Below, one piece after another: positions 22,203-30,979 of a stretch of 64,000 nucleotides of DNA. Source of the stretch: Staphylococcus lloydii (GTDB lineage Bacteria > Bacillota > Bacilli > Staphylococcales > Staphylococcaceae); contig NZ_CP064056.1 in assembly GCF_015775975.1 (NCBI RefSeq), forward strand, positions 1,860,001 to 1,924,000, in the 5' to 3' direction. Below the pieces are notes generated by a model, which had not been told where the DNA came from, made no database searches, and worked only from the letters and a program-made list of their open reading frames with translations. Position 1 is the first letter of the stretch; each line of letters starts with the position of its first letter. Position numbers and translations under genes: made by a program.

Positions 22203-22724
22203 TTATTTAAAATCTACAGTGAATGCCTTAAATGGGTAATATCGTAAAGATACCTCACCAATTATATCCTTTTTACTAATATAACCAAAATTTCTTGAAT
22301 CTTGTTTATTTTGTCGTTGATCGTTCAACACAAAATACTTATTAGTAGGTACGATATCACTTTCAGAACCTTTGATTTGACGTAATGCCAAATTATCAAT
22401 GCTATTGTTTTTAACATAAGGTTCATTTACTTGTCTATCATCACGGAGTAATTTCCCATTTTTAAAGACGATAGATTGACCGGGTTCCCCAATAATTCGT
22501 GCAACATAAGTACGTCCATTATGATGATACATAATTATGTCGTTGTTTTTCAATAGGTTAAAAGTCGTAGTTATTTTATTAACGATTAAACGATCTCCAC
22601 TTTTCAATATAGGAGTCATATTACTATTGTGCATAACTGTTCCAGTAATTACAAATGCTTGTAGCAATAAAACTATAATAATCGCAAAAATAATAGAAAT
22701 CAAATGTTTTATTATTTTTTTCAT
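22203..22724 (-). CDS. spsA: Signal peptidase I paralogue lacking catalytic residues
   Basis: A 173-residue protein with the signal-peptidase fold. Seen: an N-terminal membrane helix (about 7-27), then a segment aligned with the SpsB active site that reads SNMTPIL, so the catalytic serine is replaced by N35; the lysine position reads YVARIIG, so the base is A75. Box E is also altered (LNDQRQNKQDSRNFG). S. aureus SpsA likewise lacks the dyad. It is therefore presumed proteolytically inactive. It starts four bases after the TVP38 gene, with its GAGGAG site inside that gene's end, and precedes spsB. Confidence 0.93.
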   Translation of the reverse strand: MKKIIKHLISIIFAIIIVLLLQAFVITGTVMHNSNMTPILKSGDRLIVNKITTTFNLLKNNDIIMYHHNGRTYVARIIGEPGQSIVFKNGKLLRDDRQVNEPYVKNNSIDNLALRQIKGSESDIVPTNKYFVLNDQRQNKQDSRNFGYISKKDIIGEVSLRYYPFKAFTVDFK

Positions 22725-22728
22725 GGCG

Positions 22729-23304
22729 TCACTCCTCTGAAGAATGCATAAAGTGTTTTTCTACCTGTCTTCCTATAAACCAAACAATGATTACAACAAT
22801 CACGACAATCGTTATACGTATAGGATTAGAAAATAAAGTAGAAATATCTTTTCCTAACCAACCTACAAGACTAATCATAACTAATTTTGATAAAGCTAAC
22901 ACCCAAAAATAATGTACAGATTTAATGTTGGTAACACTAGCGATTAAATTCACCAAAGCACTCGGTGTAAAAGGAAAACAAAATAAAATAAATATAGGTA
23001 TAACGCCATGTTTATCAATATACTTAATCAACCTATTTGCAGACTTACGTTTTTTTAGTCGTTTCATATATTTAGAATGCGCCAACCGTCTAAAGATTAG
23101 AAACATGATAAAACTACCAAGCACTGTTCCTAACCATGCGAGTGTCATTCCTATTACAAAACCATAGGCATTTACATTTACTATAACAAATACGATTAAC
23201 GGTAAAATGGGTATAAACGCTTCAATAAATGGTAAGAAAAATCCCACAAGATACCCCATGTTTCCAAATACATCAAACCAATGATTAACTTGTTCAGTCG
23301 ACAT
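22729..23304 (-). CDS. TVP38/TMEM64 (DedA-superfamily) membrane protein
   Basis: A 191-residue integral membrane protein. Seen: the family pattern with a re-entrant stretch ending FLPFIEAFIPILP (about 22-35), G-rich helix GMTLAWLGTVLGSF, basic loop KYMKRLKKRKSANR, and FCFPFTPSALVNL (about 110-122). DedA/VTT proteins include lipid scramblases and undecaprenyl-phosphate or phosphatidylethanolamine flippases; the role of this one is not known. Co-transcription with spsA-spsB (four-base gap) suggests an envelope function. Confidence 0.82.
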   Translation of the reverse strand: MSTEQVNHWFDVFGNMGYLVGFFLPFIEAFIPILPLIVFVIVNVNAYGFVIGMTLAWLGTVLGSFIMFLIFRRLAHSKYMKRLKKRKSANRLIKYIDKHGVIPIFILFCFPFTPSALVNLIASVTNIKSVHYFWVLALSKLVMISLVGWLGKDISTLFSNPIRITIVVIVVIIVWFIGRQVEKHFMHSSEE

Positions 23305-23360
23305 TTAATCAATCCTCATCCCTACTATTGATATACATTATATGTTTTTTCGTGAGGTTT

Positions 23361-23486
23361 TTAAATACCAAATGCTTCATGCATCAATAATTCATGCTGA
23401 GGTAGTAGTGTCTTGTCATATGTAAGTCTGATTAATGTTGGTAAATGATATAAAAAAGCGATGACATCATCTAGACTGTGTAGATT
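23361..23486 (-). pseudogene. Possible gene remnant (coding-like 41-codon tail without a start)
   Basis: On the minus strand a frame open from after a TAG at 23487 to TAA at 23361 reads as a normal-looking protein tail, including LPTLIRLTYDKTLLPQ followed by HELLMHEAFGI. There is no in-frame start codon except a late ATG, and the pgi terminator overlaps its beginning. I do not recognise the family. It could be the C-terminus of a lost gene or chance. Confidence 0.25.
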
Positions 23487-23496
23487 CTATCATCGC
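23452..23496 (-). terminator. Terminator of pgi
   Basis: GCGATGA (23458-23464) pairs with TCATCGC (23490-23496), with a small inner stem between; the minus strand continues TTTTTTATAT. Confidence 0.85.
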
Positions 23497-23539
23497 TATT
23501 ATTTTATTTGTATATCTTGTGCTTCATATAATTGTTGAA

Positions 23540-24871
23540 TTATAAACGTTGTTCTAATTCTTGTTTTTTATCTTCAAAGCCTGGTTTACCTAACAATGCA
23601 AACATATTTTGTTTATATGCTTCAACACCAGGTTGGTTGAATGGATTAACGCCTAATTGGTAACCACTCATCGCACATGCAAGCTCGAAGAAGTAAACAA
23701 CATAACCAAATGTTTCTTCATCTAATTTAGGAATATTAACTACTAAATTAGGAACGCCACCATCAGTATGCGCTAATAAAGTACCTTCGAAGGCTTTAGT
23801 ATTAACTTCATCGATTGTTTTGCCAGCTAAATAGTTTAAACCGTCTAAGTCTTCTTTGTCTTCTTCAATAGTAATATTATGTTTTGGATTATTAACTTTA
23901 ACTACTGTTTCAAATAGGAAACGTCTACCTTCTTGTACATATTGACCTAATGAGTGTAAGTCAGTAGTGTAGTTGGCGCTTGAAGGATATACACCTTTAT
24001 AATCTTTACCTTCAGATTCACCAAATAATTGTTTCCACCATTCATTAAAGTATTGCATAGAAGGTTCATAGTTAATTAGCATTTCGGTTGTATAACCTTT
24101 TGCATATAAAATATTACGGATTGTCGCATATTGATATGCAATATTATCTTCTAAGTTTTCAGAAGAAAGTTCTTCTCTTGCTTTAGCAGCACCTTGCATC
24201 ATTGCTTCAATATCGATACCTGCGACTGCGATTGGTAATAAGCCTACTGCAGTCAATACTGAGTAACGGCCACCAACATCATCAGGAACGACGAAAGTTT
24301 CATAGCCTTCATTAGTAGCTAATTGTTTTAAAGCACCTTTTTCTTTATCAGTTGTAGCAAAGATACGTTTTTTCGCTTCTTCTTTACCATATTTGTCTTC
24401 TACTAATTGTTTAAATAATCTAAACGCTACAGCAGGTTCAGTCGTTGTACCAGATTTTGAAATAACATTTACTGAGAAATCTTTACCATCTAAATAATCA
24501 ATTAATTCTTGTGTATAAGAAGAAGATAAATGATTACCAACAAATACGATTTCAGGATATTCATCACTATTTCTAAATGATGAAGTTAACATTTCAATTG
24601 CTGCACGTGCACCTAAATAAGAACCACCGATACCAATTACTACGAAAACATCTGAATGTTCTTTAACGCGTTTTGACGCCTCTAAAATACGTGAAAATTC
24701 TTCTTTATCATAATCAACAGGAAGATCTATCCATCCTAAGAAATCATTGCCAGCGCCTGTGCCTTCGTGAATAGTATGATGTATTGATTTAACGATATCT
24801 TTTTGTTGTTCTAATTCATGTTCGTTAAAAAATTCTAACGTTTTACCATAATCTAACTGTATATGAGTCAT
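23540..24871 (-). CDS. pgi: Glucose-6-phosphate isomerase
   Basis: A 443-residue glycolytic enzyme interconverting glucose-6-phosphate and fructose-6-phosphate. ATG at 24871 has AGGAGGCAATTAAC and gives the standard [11 protein letters not shown]-terminus; an upstream in-frame start at 24934 lacks a site. Seen: [16 protein letters not shown] (about 76-91), the sugar-phosphate loop [12 protein letters not shown], the PGI signatures [14 protein letters not shown] and, near the C-terminus, [18 protein letters not shown] with the catalytic lysine. It is divergent from argG. Confidence 0.97.
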   Translation of the reverse strand: MTHIQLDYGKTLEFFNEHELEQQKDIVKSIHHTIHEGTGAGNDFLGWIDLPVDYDKEEFSRILEASKRVKEHSDVFVVIGIGGSYLGARAAIEMLTSSFRNSDEYPEIVFVGNHLSSSYTQELIDYLDGKDFSVNVISKSGTTTEPAVAFRLFKQLVEDKYGKEEAKKRIFATTDKEKGALKQLATNEGYETFVVPDDVGGRYSVLTAVGLLPIAVAGIDIEAMMQGAAKAREELSSENLEDNIAYQYATIRNILYAKGYTTEMLINYEPSMQYFNEWWKQLFGESEGKDYKGVYPSSANYTTDLHSLGQYVQEGRRFLFETVVKVNNPKHNITIEEDKEDLDGLNYLAGKTIDEVNTKAFEGTLLAHTDGGVPNLVVNIPKLDEETFGYVVYFFELACAMSGYQLGVNPFNQPGVEAYKQNMFALLGKPGFEDKKQELEQRL

Positions 24872-25007
24872 GTTAATTGCCTCCTGTATATTGGGTTCAT
24901 GTATTATTTTACTAACTTTGAAATTAGTATTCAAACAACTAGCCTATCCCTCACTTATATGACAGCAAAACTAGTTAGTTAAATTTATATCATATTTTCA
25001 TATCATA

Positions 25008-25021
25008 TGCATAAAAATATA
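25008..25021. promoter_or_regulatory. ArgR/AhrC-type ARG box 1
   Basis: TGCATAAAAATATA differs from the ARG half-palindrome TGNATWWWWATNCA at one base. It lies about 185 bases upstream of argG. Arginine-dependent control of argGH by ArgR-family proteins is known in Firmicutes. Confidence 0.5.
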
Positions 25022-25108
25022 CATTTCCTCCCCCTTTATATTAAAGTATTGATTTAAAAATGTATTATTTAAATGGCAAATCAAAAACATAAGGAAAAAT
25101 AAAGTTTT

Positions 25109-25122
25109 TGTATATTTATGTA
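25109..25122. promoter_or_regulatory. ArgR/AhrC-type ARG box 2
   Basis: TGTATATTTATGTA again differs from TGNATWWWWATNCA at one base. It lies 101 bases from box 1 and about 85 bases before argG, close to where the promoter should be. Confidence 0.5.
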
Positions 25123-25206
25123 AAATAATGGTTTTATTTTCATTCACTTTTTGTTATTCTAGTTCTATTAACTTACAAATTAAAAATTATGAATGAGGTG
25201 TCCTAT

Positions 25207-26409
25207 ATGAAACAAAAAATAGTTTTAGCATATTCAGGTGGTTTAGATACAAGTGTTGCAGTACATTGGTTAATTGAAAAAGGCTATGACGTGGTAGCTT
25301 GTTGTTTAGATGTTGGTGAAGGCAAAGATTTAGATGTTGTATACCAAAAAGCATTAGATATGGGGGCTGTCGAATGCCACATTATCGATGCTACGGAAGA
25401 ATTTAGTCAAGATTATGTTGCCTATGCAATCAAAGGTAATTTAATGTATGAAGGTGCATATCCATTAGTATCTGCACTTTCAAGACCGTTAATTTCAAAA
25501 AAATTAGTAGAAATTGCCGACAAAACTGATGCAGTTGGTATTGCTCATGGGTGTACTGGTAAAGGCAATGACCAAGTACGTTTTGAAGTTTCAATAAAAG
25601 CACTTAACCCAGAATTAAAAGTATTTGCACCAGTGAGAGAATGGGCATGGAGCCGTGAGGAAGAAATTGATTATGCAATCAAACATAACATCCCTGTACC
25701 TATACAACATGACTCACCATATTCTATCGACCAAAACTTATGGGGTAGAAGTAATGAGTGTGGCATTTTAGAAGATCCTTATGCTACACCACCAGAAGAT
25801 GCATATGATTTAACGCATGCATTAGAAGACACGCCAGATCAAGCTGAAGAATTAGTTTTATCTTTCGAAAAAGGTTTACCTACTGCTTTAAACGACGAAT
25901 CACTGTCTTTAACTAAATTAATTTTAAAATTAAATAAAATTGCAGGTAAACATGGCATCGGCAGAATTGACCATGTAGAGAATAGACTTGTAGGTATTAA
26001 ATCAAGAGAAGTTTATGAAACACCAGCGGCAGAAGTAATCGTTAAAGCACATAAAGCACTTGAAACTATTACATTAACTAAAGATGTTGCTCACTTTAAA
26101 CCAGTTATCGAAAAACAACTATCAGAGCAAGTTTATAATGCTTTATGGTTCTCGCCATTAACAGATAGCTTAAAAACATTCGTTGATAGTACACAAGACC
26201 ATGTTACTGGTGAAGTAAGAATCAAACTTTATAAAGGTAATGCTGTCGTTAATGGTAGAAAATCTCCATTTACTTTATACAATGAAAAATTAGCTACTTA
26301 TACAAAAGAAGATGCATTTAATCAAGAATCTGCTGTAGGTTTCATAGAAATTTACGGTTTACCGACACAAGTAAATGCTATGCTTCATGGAGGTTATCAC
26401 AATGAGTGA
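25207..26409 (+). CDS. argG: Argininosuccinate synthase
   Basis: A 400-residue enzyme that joins citrulline and aspartate with ATP. ATG at 25207 is chosen to give [18 protein letters not shown] lies nine bases upstream, whereas the in-frame ATG at 25189 has no site. Seen: the PP-loop AYSGGLDTS (8-16), [14 protein letters not shown] (substrate binding, about 115-128), and [17 protein letters not shown]. Its last codons contain the ribosome site and start of argH, so the two are translationally coupled. Confidence 0.97.
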   Translation: MKQKIVLAYSGGLDTSVAVHWLIEKGYDVVACCLDVGEGKDLDVVYQKALDMGAVECHIIDATEEFSQDYVAYAIKGNLMYEGAYPLVSALSRPLISKKLVEIADKTDAVGIAHGCTGKGNDQVRFEVSIKALNPELKVFAPVREWAWSREEEIDYAIKHNIPVPIQHDSPYSIDQNLWGRSNECGILEDPYATPPEDAYDLTHALEDTPDQAEELVLSFEKGLPTALNDESLSLTKLILKLNKIAGKHGIGRIDHVENRLVGIKSREVYETPAAEVIVKAHKALETITLTKDVAHFKPVIEKQLSEQVYNALWFSPLTDSLKTFVDSTQDHVTGEVRIKLYKGNAVVNGRKSPFTLYNEKLATYTKEDAFNQESAVGFIEIYGLPTQVNAMLHGGYHNE

Positions 26410-27778
26410 GAAAGCTTGGGGTGGCAGATTTAAAGAAAAGCCTGAAGACTGGGTTGATGAATTTAACGCATCTATTCACTTTGATAAAACTTTAATTAAA
26501 CAAGATATTGAAGGTAGTATTGCACATGCTAAGATGTTAGCTCAGCAAAATATCATTGCTCCTAAAGAGAGCGATGATATTATTGCAGGTTTGGAACGCA
26601 TACTAACTGATTTCGAAGACGGAAAAGTTGAATTTGATGTTTCGCTAGAAGATATTCACTTAAATATAGAACATGAATTAATTAAACGTATCGGTGATAC
26701 TGGTGGTAAATTGCACACAGGTCGTAGTAGGAATGATCAAGTTGCAACGGACATGCACTTATATACAAAAGAACAAGTTTCAATGATTATCGAATTAATC
26801 ACATCATTCCAAACAACTATCGTAAATGTGGCAGAACAGCATGTTGATACTATTATGCCTGGGTATACGCATTTGCAAAGAGCCCAACCCATTTCATTCG
26901 CCCATCACCTTTTAACTTATTACTGGATGTTGGAAAGAGATAAAGGGAGATTTCATGATAGTTTAAAAAGAATTGATATTTCACCACTTGGCGCAGCGGC
27001 TTTAAGTGGAACTACTTACCCTATTGACCGCCAAATGACTCAGGAGTTATTAGGATTTAGTTCTTTATACGAAAATAGTATGGATGCAGTAAGTGACCGC
27101 GATTATATAGTTGAAACGTTACACAATATTTCTTTAACAATGGTCCATCTATCTCGTTTTGCAGAAGAAATTATTTTTTGGTCTTCTGCAGAAGCTAATT
27201 TCATTACTTTATCTGATGCATTTTCAACTGGTTCTTCGATTATGCCTCAAAAGAAAAATCCTGATATGGCCGAGTTAATTAGAGGTAAAGTTGGTCGTAC
27301 TGCAGGTCATTTAACGAGTATGTTAATGACTTTAAAAGGATTACCACTTGCTTACAACAAAGACATGCAAGAAGATAAAGAAGGCTTGTTTGATGCTATT
27401 CATACTATTAAAGGCTCTTTAAGAATCTTTGAAGGTATGGTTGATTCAATGACAATTAACGTTGACCATTTAAAAGAGACTGTAAACAATGACTTTTCAA
27501 ACGCCACAGAACTTGCAGATTACTTAGTTACTAAAGACGTTCCTTTTAGAACGGCACATGAAATAGTAGGCAAAATCGTATTATGGTGTATACAAAACAA
27601 TAAATATTTATTAGATGTACCGCTTACTCAATATCAAGAAGCACACCCTTCAATCGAAGACGATATATATTCATTTTTAAAACCTGAAAACTGCGTTAGC
27701 CGCAGAATCAGTCATGGTTCTACTGGTCAAAATGCCGTAAAACAACAATTAGAAATTATCAAAACCCAATTACATTAA
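26402..27778 (+). CDS. argH: Argininosuccinate lyase
   Basis: A 458-residue fumarase-superfamily enzyme releasing arginine and fumarate. The ATG at 26402 overlaps argG by eight bases; GGAGG lies ten bases upstream inside argG. Seen: [12 protein letters not shown] (106-117), [11 protein letters not shown] (about 153-163), and the family signature [12 protein letters not shown] (277-288) with the catalytic serine loop. It ends at a strong terminator. Confidence 0.97.
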   Translation: MSEKAWGGRFKEKPEDWVDEFNASIHFDKTLIKQDIEGSIAHAKMLAQQNIIAPKESDDIIAGLERILTDFEDGKVEFDVSLEDIHLNIEHELIKRIGDTGGKLHTGRSRNDQVATDMHLYTKEQVSMIIELITSFQTTIVNVAEQHVDTIMPGYTHLQRAQPISFAHHLLTYYWMLERDKGRFHDSLKRIDISPLGAAALSGTTYPIDRQMTQELLGFSSLYENSMDAVSDRDYIVETLHNISLTMVHLSRFAEEIIFWSSAEANFITLSDAFSTGSSIMPQKKNPDMAELIRGKVGRTAGHLTSMLMTLKGLPLAYNKDMQEDKEGLFDAIHTIKGSLRIFEGMVDSMTINVDHLKETVNNDFSNATELADYLVTKDVPFRTAHEIVGKIVLWCIQNNKYLLDVPLTQYQEAHPSIEDDIYSFLKPENCVSRRISHGSTGQNAVKQQLEIIKTQLH

Positions 27779-27818
27779 AAAATAGTCATAGAAGTGTTAC
27801 TTCTATGACTATTTTCAT
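27778..27818 (+). terminator. Terminator of argGH
   Basis: AATAGTCATAGAAG pairs perfectly with CTTCTATGACTATT, five-base loop, flanked by A- and T-rich tracts. Confidence 0.92.
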
Positions 27819-27827
27819 GTTTGCTAT

Positions 27828-27871
27828 ACAAAAAATGCAAGTATTGAATTGTTCTCAATACTTGCATTTTG
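27828..27871 (-). terminator. Terminator of gudB
   Basis: AAAATGCAAGTATTGA pairs perfectly with TCAATACTTGCATTTT (27855-27870); the minus strand ends in a T tract. It is back to back with the argH terminator. Confidence 0.92.
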
Positions 27872-27879
27872 TTTAAATT

Positions 27880-29124
27880 TTATGCCCAACCACGGTAACG
27901 CGCTGCTTCCGCAGTACGTTTAATACCTACGATGTATGCAGCTAAACGCATATCAATTTTACGATTTTGAGCTAATTCATAAATTGTATCAAATGCTGTG
28001 ATTAATTTTTCACGTAATTTTTCGTTAACTTCTTCTTCCGTCCAGTAGTAACCTTGGTTATTTTGAACCCATTCGAAGTAAGAAACTGTAACGCCACCAG
28101 CACTTGCTAATACGTCTGGCACGAGTAATATGCCACGTTCAGTTAATATTCTAGTACCTTCTGGCGTTGTTGGACCGTTCGCAGCTTCTACTACTACGTC
28201 TGCTTTAATGTCATGTGCATTATCAGCAGTAATTTGGTTTGCAATCGCTGCAGGAACTAAAACATCACAATCAATTTCAAATAATTCTTTGTTTGAAATA
28301 GTTTCTTCAAATAGATTAGTAACAGTACCGAAACTGTCTCTGCGGTCTAATAAATAATCAATATCTAAACCTTCAGGATCATGTAATGCACCATAAGCAT
28401 CTGAAATACCTACAATTTTAGCACCCATGTCATATAAGAATTTAGCTAAGAAGCTACCTGCGTTACCAAAACCTTGAATAACTACACGAGAGCCTTCGAT
28501 TTGTTTATTTCTTCTTTTTGCCGCTTGTTCAATAGCAATAACAACACCTAATGCAGTAGAACGGTCACGCCCTTGTGAACCACCTAATACAATTGGTTTA
28601 CCTGTGATAAAACCTGGTGAGTTAAATTTATCTAGAGAACTATATTCATCCATCATCCATGCCATAATTTGAGAATTGGTAAAAACATCCGGTGCCGGAA
28701 TATCTTTAGTAGGCCCAACAAATTGAGAGATTGCTCTAACATATCCACGAGATAAACGTTCAACCTCATGAATACTCATTTGACGTGGGTCACAGACGAT
28801 TCCACCTTTACCGCCACCATAAGGTAAGTTAACAATTCCACATTTTAATGACATCCACATTGATAATGCTTTTACTTCTTCTTCGTCAACATCTGGGTGG
28901 AATCTAACCCCACCTTTAGTTGGTCCGACAGCATCGTTATGCTGTGCACGATAACCAGTAAAAGTTTTAACAGTCCCATCATCCATTCTTACTGGTATTC
29001 TTACTTGTAAAAATCTTAATGGTTCTTTGATTAAGTCGTACATTCCATCATCAAAACCCAATTTGTGTAAAGCTTCCTTAATAATATCTTGTGTAGAAGT
29101 AACCAAATTATTATTCTCAGTCAT
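27880..29124 (-). CDS. gudB: NAD-specific glutamate dehydrogenase
   Basis: A 414-residue catabolic dehydrogenase turning glutamate into 2-oxoglutarate and ammonia. Seen: VGPTKGGVRFHP (67-78), the catalytic lysine K106 in PYGGGKGG, the signature PAPDVFTNSQIMAWMMDEYS, and the NAD-binding Rossmann GFGNAGSF (about 212-219). ATG at 29124 has AGAGGCG. A cre-like site lies 29 bases upstream. Downstream of rocD on the same strand, it fits a route arginine - ornithine - glutamate semialdehyde - glutamate - 2-oxoglutarate. Confidence 0.96.
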   Translation of the reverse strand: MTENNNLVTSTQDIIKEALHKLGFDDGMYDLIKEPLRFLQVRIPVRMDDGTVKTFTGYRAQHNDAVGPTKGGVRFHPDVDEEEVKALSMWMSLKCGIVNLPYGGGKGGIVCDPRQMSIHEVERLSRGYVRAISQFVGPTKDIPAPDVFTNSQIMAWMMDEYSSLDKFNSPGFITGKPIVLGGSQGRDRSTALGVVIAIEQAAKRRNKQIEGSRVVIQGFGNAGSFLAKFLYDMGAKIVGISDAYGALHDPEGLDIDYLLDRRDSFGTVTNLFEETISNKELFEIDCDVLVPAAIANQITADNAHDIKADVVVEAANGPTTPEGTRILTERGILLVPDVLASAGGVTVSYFEWVQNNQGYYWTEEEVNEKLREKLITAFDTIYELAQNRKIDMRLAAYIVGIKRTAEAARYRGWA

Positions 29125-29152
29125 GATTCATTTCGCCTCTTTTTCGTAACTA

Positions 29153-29166
29153 ATGATTTCGCTTTC
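29153..29166. promoter_or_regulatory. cre-like (CcpA) site upstream of gudB
   Basis: TGATTTCGCTTTCA matches the cre consensus TGWNANCGNTNWCA at 13 of 14 positions and is close to palindromic. CcpA repression of gudB and rocD in S. aureus is established; its use here is inferred. Confidence 0.6.
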
Positions 29167-29235
29167 ATAGTAATTGTAACATAACTTTTAGCTTTTTAAA
29201 GTGTAATTACTATACTAGATTGATGAACTTCTATG

Positions 29236-30426
29236 CTATTTAAAAACTGCTTTTACTTTGTCTAATGCGTAGTCAATTTCTTCTTTAGTAATAACTAAAG
29301 GAGGTGCAAAGCGAATAACCGTATCGTGCGTTTCTTTACATAGAATGCCTTGCTCTTTTAAAGCTTCACAATAAGGTCTAGCGTTTTCGTTCAATTCAAT
29401 TCCTATGAATAAACCACGACCTCTTACTTCTTTAATAGCAGGGTGGTCAATCTTTTGTAACTCTTCTTTGAAATAGTTACCTAGTTCTAATGAACGACCT
29501 GGTAAATCTTCATCGATAATAACATCTAATGCAGCAATAGAAGCAGCACAAGCTAGTGGATTACCACCGAATGTAGAACCGTGAGAACCCGGTGTAAACA
29601 CGCCTAAAACTTCTTCGTCTGCTAATACAACTGAAATTGGTAATACGCCACCGCCCAATGCTTTACCTAAAATATAGACATCAGCTTTAACGTTATCCCA
29701 GTCTGTCGCAAATAATTTACCTGAACGACCTAAACCTGCCTGAATTTCATCGGCAATAAATAAAATATTATGTTTGTCACATAATTCTCTAATCTCTTTT
29801 AAATAACCTTCTGGAGGTACATTTATGCCTGCTTCACCTTGAATTGGTTCAATAAGGACAGCAGCTGTATTTTCATTAATAGCAGATTTTAATGCTTCAA
29901 TATCACCAAAATCAACTTTACGGAAACCTTCTAATAATGGACCGTAGCCACGTTGATATTCTGCTTCAGATGATAATGAAACTGGCGCCATTGTACGTCC
30001 GTGGAAGTTGCCATTAAACGCCACAATTTCTGCTTTATCTGGTTCAATATTTTTCACTTCATAAGCCCAACGTCTTGCAGCTTTAAGTGCTGTTTCAACC
30101 GCTTCAGCACCCGTGTTCATTGGTAGTGCTTTTTCTTTTCCAGCAAGTTTACATATTTTTTCATACCATGCACCTAAGTTGTCGCTATGGAAAGCTCTAG
30201 ATACAAGCGTTACTTTATCAGCTTGATCTTTCAACGCTTGAACTACTTTAGGGTGTCGATGCCCTTGGTTAACAGCTGAATATGCAGCTAGCATATCCAT
30301 ATATTTGTTTCCTTCAGGATCTTTTACCCATACCCCTTCAGCTTCCGAGATAACAATTGGTAATGGAACATAGTTATGCGCTCCATAGTGATTTGTAACC
30401 TCGATGATTTCTTCTGATCTTGTCAT
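29236..30426 (-). CDS. rocD: Ornithine--oxo-acid aminotransferase
   Basis: A 396-residue class III PLP aminotransferase converting ornithine to glutamate-5-semialdehyde. Seen: [18 protein letters not shown] (PLP phosphate loop, about 103-120), [12 protein letters not shown], the EGYLKEIR region, the cofactor aspartate in [14 protein letters not shown] (about 223-236), and the Schiff-base lysine K255 in [12 protein letters not shown] at 30426 has AAGGGGAG. It lies 111 bases before gudB and may be read together with it, although gudB has its own cre-like site. Confidence 0.95.
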   Translation of the reverse strand: MTRSEEIIEVTNHYGAHNYVPLPIVISEAEGVWVKDPEGNKYMDMLAAYSAVNQGHRHPKVVQALKDQADKVTLVSRAFHSDNLGAWYEKICKLAGKEKALPMNTGAEAVETALKAARRWAYEVKNIEPDKAEIVAFNGNFHGRTMAPVSLSSEAEYQRGYGPLLEGFRKVDFGDIEALKSAINENTAAVLIEPIQGEAGINVPPEGYLKEIRELCDKHNILFIADEIQAGLGRSGKLFATDWDNVKADVYILGKALGGGVLPISVVLADEEVLGVFTPGSHGSTFGGNPLACAASIAALDVIIDEDLPGRSLELGNYFKEELQKIDHPAIKEVRGRGLFIGIELNENARPYCEALKEQGILCKETHDTVIRFAPPLVITKEEIDYALDKVKAVFK

Positions 30427-30619
30427 GATATCTCCCCTTTAAATTTATTATGTGCTATAAAGCCACAATCAATCATATCCATAGCATAACGTATTTAACA
30501 GATAACTGAAACTATTTTTCTAAGTAAATCTTATGCTTTGATAATAGTGCGTCTATGTAATAATTCTTACTTTGAATAAACGACATAATAATTTGTATAT
30601 TTATCTATAAGGAATTTAT

Positions 30620-30634
30620 TTTGACACAGTCAAA
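30620..30634. promoter_or_regulatory. Perfect palindrome TTTGACACAGTCAAA
   Basis: Six-base arms TTTGAC/GTCAAA with a three-base centre. On the minus strand it supplies a -35 TTGACT, with TTATAG 17 bases downstream; on the plus strand it supplies a perfect TTGACA but no good -10. It may be an operator at a promoter of the rocD side, about 195 bases upstream of rocD. The regulator is not identified. Confidence 0.4.
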
Positions 30635-30892
30635 CCTTATTTTTATTCAAAAGTGAAGTTAATAAAATTTTTATTACTCAGTGAATTTCATTTCAGTTTG
30701 TTATATATAACACAAGCTATATTTTGGAACTTCAACCAAGTTGTTCTATCAATGAATGATTGAGCTACAATAGAAAATGGCACTAGAAAATTAAAACCAT
30801 TATTATAATTAATAACGTGACATGGGTAAGGATAGATTATTATGCATGAGAGACTAATAACTCGTATCATATTATTAAAAAGTTTACTTAAA

Positions 30893-30942
30893 TAAAAAAA
30901 CAACTTATTTCAAGCTGAATAATTCAGTGAAATAAGTTGTTT
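30893..30942 (-). terminator. Terminator of the NADH:flavin oxidoreductase gene
   Basis: AAACAACTTATTTCA pairs perfectly with TGAAATAAGTTGTTT; within the loop CTGAA/TTCAG can extend the stem. The minus strand continues TTTTTTTATT. Confidence 0.92.
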
Positions 30943-30979
30943 TACTTTTAAGGTTACTGCTTTATATCATATTCGATAT

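Larger units (their letters stand above)
24872..25206. promoter_or_regulatory. Divergent pgi/argG intergenic region
   Basis: 335 bases without a gene. It holds the pgi ribosome site and leader at the left, two ArgR-type boxes in the middle and right part (listed separately), and a weak candidate argG -10 TATTCT at 25155-25160. No terminator-antiterminator leader or riboswitch fold was recognised. Confidence 0.6.
30427..30979. other. Gene-free stretch with palindrome and decayed coding-like sequence
   Basis: 553 bases with no supportable gene. From left to right it has the rocD leader, a 15-base palindrome (30620-30634) with promoter-like elements, then AT-rich sequence at 30690-30895 that on the plus strand reads as a stop-riddled frame faintly resembling a transposase C-terminus, then the terminator of the oxidoreductase gene. 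A minus-strand 71-codon frame at 30688-30903 has no ribosome site and is not called. Confidence 0.5.

Noticed and set aside
30688-30903. Minus-strand 71-codon frame starting MFFYLSKLF
   Set aside because: No Shine-Dalgarno; its start falls in the A-rich tract beside the oxidoreductase terminator; hydrophobic composition is that of translated AT-rich noncoding DNA.
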